From JACKFB01 sp041389525 (GTDB taxonomy: Bacteria; Myxococcota_A; UBA9042; PHBI01; JACKFB01), in the NCBI GenBank assembly GCA_041389525.1, contig JAWKRR010000041.1, positions 1 to 64,000 on the forward strand: a stretch of 64,000 nt of DNA. Direction: 5' to 3'. This document shows, in pieces, positions 9,614 to 17,400 of this stretch. The position numbers and the translations under genes are program-made. Positions within the stretch are counted from its first letter, which is position 1. Each line of letters starts with the position of its first letter. The notes under the pieces were generated by a model. It made no database searches. It saw nothing but the letters and a program-made list of their open reading frames with translations, and had not been told where the DNA came from.

Positions 9614-10546
9614 TTAGTTCTCGGTTGGCGGCAGGAGGACGGCGTCGATGACGTGGATGATGCCGTTGGAGGCCATCACGTCGGTCATCGTGACCTTGGC
9701 GCCACCGATGAGGACGTCCGCGCCGACCACTTCGACCATCACGTCCAGACCGGCCAGGGTGGTGACCGAGGTCTTGGTGACGACCTCGCTGGCTGCAACT
9801 GAGCCGCTGACGACGTGGTAGAGCAGGATCTTGGTGAGCAGCTCCTCGTCGGCGAGCACCGCGTCGAGCGTGCCGGCGGGCAGCGCGGCGAAGGCGGCGT
9901 CGGTCGGGGCGAACACCGTGAAGGGGCCGGGGCCCGCGAGGGTGTCGGCCAAGCCGGCGGCGGTCACCGCGGTCAGCAGCGTCGAGAAGCTGCCGGCCTC
10001 GGTCGCGACCTCCACGAGATTGCCGGGCATCGGCTCCTCTTTCGGCGGCAGCAGCACGGCGTCGATGATGTGGATGATGCCGTTGGAGGCCATCACGTCC
10101 GTTCGGCTGACCTTGGCGCCGCCGATGAACACGTCCGAACCGACGATCTCCACCTTCAGGGTGGTGCCGGCCAGGGTGGTGACGCTGGTGCGGCCAGCGA
10201 TGGCGCTCGCCGCCAGCTCGCTGGAGACGACGTGACCGAGCAGCACCTCAGTCAGCGCGTCCTTGTCTGCGAGCAGCGCGTCGAGGGCGCCAGCCGGCAG
10301 CGCGCCGAACGCCGCGTCCGTCGGGGCCAGCACTGTAAAGGGACCCGCGCCAGCGAGGGTCGCGTCCAGCCCGGCGCTCTCGAGGGCCGCGCGCAGCGTG
10401 TCGAGCCCTGCCGTCGTCTTGACCGTGCCTGCGACCGTCTTGGTGGTCGCGCTGTTGCCGTCGCCGTCATCGCCGCACGCGGCGGTGGCCAGCAGGGCTG
10501 AGACGGCAAGTACCGTCACGCCGAGGCTGCCGAAGAATCGTTTCAT
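9614..10546 (-). CDS. Lipoprotein with two fasciclin (FAS1) domains
   Basis: A 310-residue lipoprotein (signal MKRFFGSLGVTVLAVSALLATAAC) with two tandem FAS1 domains, about residues 35-165 and 175-310. Each contains the H1 box (FTVLAPTDAAFGALP / FTVFAPTDAAFAALP), a VLLGHVV or ILLYHVV segment and the H2 box ending MASNGIIH(I/V)IDAVLLPP. FAS1 proteins mediate adhesion or matrix binding at the cell surface. The ATG at 10546 has GGAG upstream. The gene is divergent from the CarH-like regulator; a CarH-type direct repeat lies between them at 10663-10692, so light/B12 control is possible. A second FAS1 lipoprotein lies on the far side of the regulator. Confidence 0.93.
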   Translation of the reverse strand: MKRFFGSLGVTVLAVSALLATAACGDDGDGNSATTKTVAGTVKTTAGLDTLRAALESAGLDATLAGAGPFTVLAPTDAAFGALPAGALDALLADKDALTEVLLGHVVSSELAASAIAGRTSVTTLAGTTLKVEIVGSDVFIGGAKVSRTDVMASNGIIHIIDAVLLPPKEEPMPGNLVEVATEAGSFSTLLTAVTAAGLADTLAGPGPFTVFAPTDAAFAALPAGTLDAVLADEELLTKILLYHVVSGSVAASEVVTKTSVTTLAGLDVMVEVVGADVLIGGAKVTMTDVMASNGIIHVIDAVLLPPTEN

Positions 10547-10662
10547 GGTGGTCTCCATCATCTGTTGGGGGGCTCGCGAGGGAGCCAGGTTCTGGTCCGG
10601 GGCCCACTGCCTCGTTCCAGGGGCCACCTTGGTCGATCGCCGTCGCTCGTGTCAAGAAAAAA

Positions 10663-10692
10663 TCTTTACACAGACTGTACGAACGATCTGGA
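10663..10692 (+). promoter_or_regulatory. Candidate CarH-type operator (11-bp direct repeats)
   Basis: The known CarH operator consists of 11-bp direct repeats of nnTnTACAn. Here TCTTTACAC (10663-10671) matches fully and ACTGTACGA (10674-10682), exactly 11 bp on, has one mismatch; a third position 11 bp further (TCTGGA at 10687-10692) is weak. The site is 116 bp upstream of the fasciclin gene start and about 120 bp upstream of the CarH-like gene. Binding is inferred, not shown. Confidence 0.5.
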
Positions 10693-10766
10693 CAGGCCGC
10701 CGATCCGCGTCGTGAACAGGCGCAAACACGCTCGCGATCTCAAGCCATTGCTCGCGAACAACCGAC

Positions 10767-10795
10767 TTGCGCGGGCTGAACAGACGCGCTACAAA
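10767..10795 (+). promoter_or_regulatory. Possible sigma-70 promoter of the CarH-like gene
   Basis: TTGCGC (10767-10772) and TACAAA (10790-10795) are separated by 17 bp, a good housekeeping -35/-10 geometry in this GC-rich DNA. Transcription would start about seven bases after the -10, that is at or next to the ATG at 10802, so the message could be leaderless. No Shine-Dalgarno is seen before that ATG, which fits. Confidence 0.4.
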
Positions 10796-10801
10796 GCCTG
10801 C

Positions 10802-11782
10802 ATGAAATCTGAACACACATTGGACACGGCGGATCTCGACACCTCGGGCGAGCGCGGGCTGTACCCCATGCGCCTGGTCTCGCGCATGACCGGACTGACC
10901 GCGGCGACGATCCGCGCCTGGGAGCGGCGATACGGCGCCATCGAGCCCGCCCGCACCGAGGGGAACACGCGCCTCTTCGCCGCCGCCGACGTGCGACGCC
11001 TAGCGTTGCTGCGCGAGGCCACCGAGCGCGGCCACTCCATCGGCATCGCGGCCCGCCTCGACGACGACGCGCTCAATCAGCTCCTCGCGCGCCCGACCGC
11101 CGACGACGCGTCGCTCCCCGCCCTCCAGCCCGAGCCCAGCCACGCCACCCACGGGCCGCTCTGCGACGCCTACCTCGACGCCATCGATCAATACGAAGCC
11201 CGCCGCGGCCACGAGCTGCTGCACCGCGCGGCTGCGCTCCTGCCCGGCCGCGAGCTGGTGATGGAGGTCGTCCTGCCCATCATCCGCGCCGTGGGCAAAC
11301 GCTGGGAAGCGGGTAGCTTCAGCGTCGGGCAGGAACACCTCGTCAGCTCCCAGCTCTCGGCCCTGCTCGGAGCCCTCCGCCAGCTCGCCCCCAGCGACCG
11401 CGGCGCGCCGCGCGTCATCGTCGCCGCGCCCTCCGGCCACCGCCACGAGTTCGGCCTGCTGGTCGGCGCCCTCCTCGCGGCCTCCCGCGGCTTGGAACCC
11501 GTCTATCTCGGCGCCGACCTCCCCGTCAGCGACATCGAGCGCGCCGCCAGCAAGTCGCGCGCCACCCTGGTCATCGTCGCCGTCGTCCGCGACGTCGAGC
11601 CCGCCGAGCTCCCCGCCCTCGCCTCGTCGCTCCAAGCCCTGGCCACGCGCCACCGCACCTGGGTCGGTTGCCCCCTGGGCCACGACCTCATCCCCGCCGC
11701 CCCCGCCGCCCGCTACTTCCACGACTTCGAGAGCCTCGACCTGGCCCTGGTCCACGTCGGGTCCGCCGCGCCGACCGGCTGA
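10802..11782 (+). CDS. MerR/B12-binding photoreceptor regulator (CarH/LitR-like)
   Basis: A light- and vitamin-B12-dependent transcriptional repressor of the CarH/LitR class. Residues 20-90 form the MerR winged helix (MRLVSRMTGLTAATIRAWER then RYG.....R.EGNTRLF). Residues about 125-200 are the four-helix cap with the family signature W-x9-EH (W168, E178, H179), which packs on the adenosyl group of coenzyme B12. Residues 205-320 are the Rossmann cobalamin domain; the usual ExHxxG is HRHEFG (213-218), keeping His215 as the lower ligand but replacing the Glu. In the dark such proteins bind operators as tetramers and fall apart in light. It sits between two fasciclin lipoprotein genes, its likely targets; no carotenoid gene is in the window. 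Confidence 0.9.
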   Translation: MKSEHTLDTADLDTSGERGLYPMRLVSRMTGLTAATIRAWERRYGAIEPARTEGNTRLFAAADVRRLALLREATERGHSIGIAARLDDDALNQLLARPTADDASLPALQPEPSHATHGPLCDAYLDAIDQYEARRGHELLHRAAALLPGRELVMEVVLPIIRAVGKRWEAGSFSVGQEHLVSSQLSALLGALRQLAPSDRGAPRVIVAAPSGHRHEFGLLVGALLAASRGLEPVYLGADLPVSDIERAASKSRATLVIVAVVRDVEPAELPALASSLQALATRHRTWVGCPLGHDLIPAAPAARYFHDFESLDLALVHVGSAAPTG

Positions 11783-11954
11783 ACGCGTCGGCGGACAAGC
11801 GCCGCGAGACAGTTGATGAGCTCCGCCCTCTCCCCCCCGCGAGGCACGCTTCTTGCGCCCCTCCGAGGCGCTGCCTAGTATCTGCGCGCAACTACAGGAC
11901 TCGCCCTGGCGCGGCCGAACGGGTCGGGGCGGTGATCCGCTCGGGGGCCGCGTG

Positions 11955-13526
11955 ATGAGATGGGCTGCTGTTCTCTGCATTTCTTGGGCCGCCGTCGGCT
12001 GTGATTCCGGCACGACCGTCTTCAAGATCGCGCCCGACGCTGACGCGATTGACGTAGCGAGCGGCGGCGACCTCGATGCGCCCTTGCCAGACATCTCGCC
12101 GGAGGACGGGGACGCTTCGGCCTCAGAGACCGCGGAAGCTGACGACGGGCCCGACACGACTCTGGGGGACGCTGGCACGGACGTAGTGCCGGATGCGGCG
12201 CCGGACTCCGTCCTGGATGCCCTGCCTGACGCGGCGCCTGACGCCCTCCCTGACGCGGCGCCTGACGCCCTGCCCGACGCCCTACCTGACGCCCTGCCTG
12301 ACGCAGTGCCCGACGCGGCGCCCGACGCCCTACCCGACGCGGCGCCCGACGCCCTGCCCGACGCGGCGCCCGACGCCCTACTCGACGCGGCGCCCGACGC
12401 CCTACTCGACGCGGCGCCCGACGCCCTGCCTGACACGACGGCGGACGGCAACGGGGACTCAGTCTCCGACGCCGAAGAAGTGCCCATGCTCGGCAACATC
12501 GTGGAGGTCGCGGCGGACGCTGGGAGCTTCTCGACGCTGCTGGCGGTGGTGTACGCCACTGGTTTGACCGACACACTCTCGGGCCTAGGCCCCCTCACGC
12601 TGTTCGCCCCGACCGACGCGGCCTTCGAAGCGCTACCTGCGGAAACCATGAGCGCCCTGCTGGCAGACATGGAGCTGCTCACCGAGACCCTGCTCTACCA
12701 CGTCGTCATCGGCTCGGTTCCCGCGAACGAGGCCGCCGCGGAGTCCCCGCTCGCCTCGCTGGCCGGCTTCGATCTCGAGATCGAACTGGTCGGTGGGGAC
12801 CTCTTCGCGGGCGGCGCCAAGGTCACGATCACCGACATCATGGCCTCCAACGGCATCATCCACGCCATCGACGCTGTGCTGCTCCCGCCCGGCTGGGACG
12901 CCTGCGGGACCTGCCCGCCGGGCCAGTCCTGCGCCGCAGGCGTGTGCGGTCCCAACCCCGTGACCTGTGACGACGCGCACGGAATCATCGGCTGTTGCGC
13001 CTACGGGGGCGTGTTCTGGTTCGAGAACGGCGCGCTTCAGGGGGGCGCCGACTCTTGCGGCGCTGAGAGCTGCGGGTGGGACGCGGGCAATGGCTTCTAC
13101 TCCTGCGGCTTCTCCGGCGCAGACCCCAGCGGGACCTATCCGATCGCCTGCTTCGGAGCCAACCCTTCGCCGGAGACGTGTCCGCTCTGTTCCTGCGACG
13201 GCAAGCAATGTGGCGGGGACGGCTGCGGCGGCCAATGCGGCACCTGCACCGGCGACACCATCTGCGGCGGCCAGTTCCAGTGCGTGGCCGCGGGGACGCT
13301 CCAGTGCGTCGTCAAGGACGGCTGCACCGACGCGGACCCCTGCGACTGCGCCGCCTGCGTCAACGACGGAGTCTGCACCAACGACGACGACTGCGTCTGT
13401 GGCGATTGCGCTGCTGACAGCTTCTGCGGCAACTCGAGCAACTGCAACGGCGACAACGTCTGCGACATGTACAATGAGGGCTGCGCCTGCACCGACTGCG
13501 CCAAACACCCGCTCTGCGGCCCCTGA
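11955..13526 (+). CDS. Fasciclin-domain lipoprotein with PDA repeats and Cys-rich tail
   Basis: A 523-residue lipoprotein (signal MRWAAVLCISWAAVGC; ATG at 11955, with a possible GTG one codon earlier). Order: acidic spacer, then a long Asp/Ala/Pro/Leu repeat (PDALPDAAPDALPD...) to about residue 160, one FAS1 domain at about 175-315 (LTLFAPTDAAFEALP ... IMASNGIIHAIDAVLLPP), and a Cys-rich C-terminus with the module CGGDGCGGQCGTC and several paired-cysteine segments (CVKDGCTDADPCDC, CVCGDCAADSFCGN). The FAS1 domain closely resembles those of the gene at 9614-10546. The PDA stretch would work as an extended stalk lifting the FAS1 head from the outer membrane. Confidence 0.88.
   Translation: MRWAAVLCISWAAVGCDSGTTVFKIAPDADAIDVASGGDLDAPLPDISPEDGDASASETAEADDGPDTTLGDAGTDVVPDAAPDSVLDALPDAAPDALPDAAPDALPDALPDALPDAVPDAAPDALPDAAPDALPDAAPDALLDAAPDALLDAAPDALPDTTADGNGDSVSDAEEVPMLGNIVEVAADAGSFSTLLAVVYATGLTDTLSGLGPLTLFAPTDAAFEALPAETMSALLADMELLTETLLYHVVIGSVPANEAAAESPLASLAGFDLEIELVGGDLFAGGAKVTITDIMASNGIIHAIDAVLLPPGWDACGTCPPGQSCAAGVCGPNPVTCDDAHGIIGCCAYGGVFWFENGALQGGADSCGAESCGWDAGNGFYSCGFSGADPSGTYPIACFGANPSPETCPLCSCDGKQCGGDGCGGQCGTCTGDTICGGQFQCVAAGTLQCVVKDGCTDADPCDCAACVNDGVCTNDDDCVCGDCAADSFCGNSSNCNGDNVCDMYNEGCACTDCAKHPLCGP
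12190..12440 (+). repeat. PDA-coding tandem repeat
   Basis: Degenerate 12-bp and 24-bp units (GACGCCCTGCCCGACGCGGC type) repeat through this stretch of the FAS1 lipoprotein gene and code for PDALPDAA-like peptide. Individual units alternate between GCCCT and GCGGC cores. Confidence 0.75.
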
Positions 13527-13556
13527 GCGGTCGGCCTCTGTGCGAACCCGCCCCCC

Positions 13557-14051
13557 TCAGCCGATCCAGACGATCTCCCAGCTCCGCGTCTCGCCGTCCA
13601 CGGTGACGTCGAAGCTGTCGCCGACCTCTTGCCCCATCGTGGCTTTGCCGACGGGCGACTGCGGCGTGATCACAGTGAAGAACCCGTCGCCGCCCGGCCC
13701 CGTCAGCTCGATGCCTGCGCCCGCCGGAGCCAGGAAGAAGGTGCGGCCGAGGCCCGTGTCCGCCTCCTCGATCTCCACCAGGTCGCCCAGGGACACCCGC
13801 CCGTCACGCCGCGCCGGCGTCGGGTGGAAGTTCTCGAGCGTCGCCAACACCAGATGCGCCTGCTGCGCCCTCTGCTGCTGCGCCCGCGCCAGCGCCCCGT
13901 ACTCGATCGCCATGCGCGTGTCCTCGCGCCGCGTCTTCGAGTCGTCGCCGTGCATCGCGGCGTCGGCGGCGTGCGCCATCTCGCGCTCGGCCACGCCGAC
14001 GCTGTCCCGAATCGTGGTGATGAGCTGTGCGACAAGTGCTGCTTTGTCCAT
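13557..14051 (-). CDS. GreA/GreB-like protein
   Basis: A 164-residue cytoplasmic protein with an N-terminal helical region (residues 1-75, likely coiled coil) and a C-terminal FKBP-like Gre domain. The Gre domain is marked by VSLGDLVEIEE, then FFLAPAGAG, and the family signature PQSPVGKATMGQEVGD. Gre factors stimulate RNA cleavage by stalled RNA polymerase with two acidic residues at the coiled-coil tip (GDLKE in GreA); here the tip region reads HGDDSKTRRED, so the second acidic residue is out of place and classical GreA activity is doubtful. It fits the shorter, often misnamed Gre-like group better. The start at 14051 (MDKAALVAQL) is preferred over 14102 because it matches family length. Confidence 0.75.
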   Translation of the reverse strand: MDKAALVAQLITTIRDSVGVAEREMAHAADAAMHGDDSKTRREDTRMAIEYGALARAQQQRAQQAHLVLATLENFHPTPARRDGRVSLGDLVEIEEADTGLGRTFFLAPAGAGIELTGPGGDGFFTVITPQSPVGKATMGQEVGDSFDVTVDGETRSWEIVWIG

Positions 14052-14472
14052 GCTGGAATTGGTAAAGCGGGTCGCCGCCGTCGGCAAGAAACCGCGCATC
14101 ACGGGCCGACGCGGCGCGCCCTGGCCGAGGGAGCCAAGCCAGCCCGCCGACCTCCCTGACGCTCACCGCGGACCGTGGGCGGTCGAACCCACGCCTCCCA
14201 ATTGCCAGATGCGCCGCGACGATGAGCCGGCAGCAGCGTGGGAGATATGCGCGCAACGCGCTGCAAACACGACGGTTTCAATCGCGACCGCGCCGCATCG
14301 AAAATGGAAGAGCCGACTATTGCAGCGCCTGACAGATCGGCGCATCGTCCCGCATATACCGCTGAAGCGAACCAATTGAACCGTCAGCATCGCGCGGCCT
14401 GATCCGCGTGCTGGCGTGCCTGTTGGTCGTCCCAAGCGGTGAACTCTCGAGGGCCCAGAGGCCCAGAATCTC
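14052..14472. other. Divergent intergenic region
   Basis: This 421-bp gap between the Gre-like gene and the giant lipoprotein gene is somewhat richer in A/T around 14260-14390 than its surroundings. The reading frames that cross it have no recognisable protein content. It should hold the two divergent promoters, but I see no convincing -35/-10 pair. Confidence 0.5.
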
Positions 14473-17400
14473 GTGCGGATGGACTCCCCCGTCGTGAGCG
14501 AGGCAGACCCCATGGCCATGGAAGTGACGCCCTCTTCGGACCTCAACCACCGGACGGTTGCCGCGCCCTCGGGGCCGCCGCTCGACTCCAGGCGCGTGCT
14601 CGGAGCTCACGCCCGCGGGTCGGACCGGCGGCGACGCCATCTGCCGGCGTCAGCCGCGTTCGTGGCCGCGCTGCTGCTCGCCGCGGGCTGCGCGCCGTCG
14701 CAGGACCCGACCATCGAGCTGACCTGCACGACCGTCGGCGGGGAGTCGCTCTTCAGCGGCGGCCAGCAGAGCCGCCTCGACGTGGGCTCCTCGTTCCGAT
14801 GCAGGATCGTCCTGACAAACTTGGACGACACCACCTCGCTCGAGGCCGAGCCGCCGCTCTACGAGTGGGCGATCGCGTCGACGGACGGTGGCGCAGTCCA
14901 GCCGGGTCCGGCGGTGCCGATTCGCGACTGGGTTCCCGGCTTCGGCCCGATCGCAACCGAGCAGGTGTTCACCGCCCAGGCCAACGGCACCGTGACGATC
15001 CGGATGCGCCAGCTCGCCACCGCGCCCTTGCTCTTCCGCGAGACCCGCGCCGGCTCGAGCCTCGTCACGCTGCGCATCGGCCCCGGCAATGTGCCGACCG
15101 GATGCCTCACCGACGCCGAGTGCGCGGGGACCTGCGCGACGCGGTGCGCGGGGAAGATCCTCGCAGGCTCGAGCTGCGACATTCCGACCGGCGAGTGCAG
15201 TTGCAGCTGCGTGGACCACGAGACCTTCTCGGACCCGGACCCCGACGCGGCCGACCCCGGGGGCGAAGAGCTCGCCGAGCTGCCCGATAGCTCGCCCGAG
15301 ATCCTGCCTGACACGCCAGACCCCGACGGCATTGGCCCCGACGCGGACACGGTCCAGCCGGGCTGCGATGTGTCGGGCTACGTCGCCGTCTCCCAGGACT
15401 TCTTCACCGTCCCGACCGCGGGATTCAGCCGCTACGAAGCGTTCTCGGGCGCCACACCCGCGGCGCGTCTGCGGCTGGAGTTCAAGGCCGGGATCCTGTC
15501 GGCCCCTGGCGAGTACCACATCGCCGGCAATGCCCTCGATCAGTCAGCATCCACCTGCACGATCTGCGCGTGGCTCGAGGTGGCCTGCGGCGAGACGGCC
15601 TGCGACGTCTCCTACTTCGGGACCGGCGGCACCATCACGGTGACCGAGCTGGACCTGGCGGCGGGGACCTTCGTCGGGACCCTGACCGAGGCCACGTTCC
15701 AGACGGTCGCCACCGCGACCCAGGAGGTGATCTCGGGCGGTGATGTCTGGTGCGTCGACGAGCTCGAGCTGGCCGCGGACTCCAGCTGCGCGCCGGTGTG
15801 TAGCGCGGCGTGCGGGGTGCCTGATGGCTGCGGCGGGACCTGCGGCTGCCCGGCCGGTCAGAGCTGCGACGAGCTGACCCACCTCTGCCAAGCCTGCTCG
15901 CCGGCTTGCGACGGGACCTGCGGGATCTCGGACGGGTGCGGCGGGACCTGCACCTGCTCTGGGACCGACCAGTGCAACCAGGGCACGCACCTGTGCGAGC
16001 CCTGCGCGCCGTCGTGCGGCGCAGCGTGCAGCATCCCTGATGGATGCGGTGGCACGTGCCAGTGCGACGCGCTCGACGTGTGCAATGCAGCGACCAAGCT
16101 GTGTGAGGCGTGCGCGCCCGACTGCGCCGCGGGCACCTGCGGCATCGACGACTTGTGCGGCGGGACCTGCGGCTGCGGGGCCGGCGAGACCTGCGACACA
16201 GACAGCGCGACCTGCATCGCGCCCCCGCCGGCGCCCACCGGGCTGGCGGCCACGGCGGGCGCCGGCGGCGTCACCCTGACCTGGACCGCCTCCCCGGGCG
16301 CGACCTCGTACACGCTGTATCTGGGGTTCGCGCCGGGCGTCACCGCGCAGAACGGCGCGGCCATCCCCGCCGCGACCAGCCCGGCTTTCGTCGGCAGTCT
16401 GGCCCCCGGACTCCCGGCGCGCTTCGTCGTGACCGCGCAGAACGCGGCCGGCGCGAGCGGCCCCTCCAACGAAGCGACCGCCACGCCGCTGGCCGAGCCC
16501 GACACGACCGCGCCCCTGCTCGTCTTCACGGACCCGCCCGGTGGCGCGATCGGCGTGGCCACCACGGCGGCGGTGCGCGTCGGCTTCAGCGAGCCCTTGG
16601 CCCCGGCGACCCTGGCCGCCGGCCTGACCCTTGGCGGCCAGAGCGGAGACATCGCCGGCACGGTGACGCAGTCGGGGCAGGTCCTCACGTTCACGCCGAC
16701 GGCGCCGCTCTCACCCGCGACCTCCTACACGCTCTCCGTGACGACGGCGCTCCAAGACCTCGCCGGCAACGCCCTCGCCAGCGGGTTCTCCTCGCAGTTC
16801 ACGACGCGGCCAGCCGCCCCGAGCGGGCTGGAGCTCATCGAAGGCCACGGCGCCATCACCCTGCGCTGGGCCGCCGTGGCCGGCGCGAAGGGCTACGCGA
16901 TATCCCGCGCCGAGTCCGCGGCCGGTCCCTTCACGACCATCGGCGGCTCGACTCGGCCCAGCTTCACCGACCGCGCGGCCAATAACGGCACGCCGTACAC
17001 GTACCGGGTGACCGCGTTCACGGACGCGGGCGAGAGCGGCGCGTCGGTGCTGGCGACCGGCACCGCGTCGGACCTCGCGAACCCCACTCCCGCGAACCCC
17101 ACGACGATACCGGGCAACGGCGAGGCGGTCCTGCTCTGGGACTCCGTGGGACCGGACGCCACCTACTCGATCTACCGCGCCGCCAGCGACGGCGGCGCCT
17201 TCAACCTGCTGGCCACCGGCCTCTTCAGCGTCACCTTCCGCGACGCCGGACTCACGAACGGCACGCGCTACCGCTACGTCGTCCAGGCGCGCAGCACCAG
17301 CCCGGACAGCGCCTGGTCCGAGGAGGCTCAGGTCATCCCCACCCAGGCGCTGCTGCCCGCCCCGACGGGCCTCGCGGCGACCGTCGGCAGCGGCTGGGTC

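Noticed and set aside
11000..12682. 560-codon minus-strand frame rich in Ser/Ala/Gly
   Set aside because: Mirror of the PDA repeat and the CarH-like gene; the repeats SGAASGRA are reverse reading of the PDA units.
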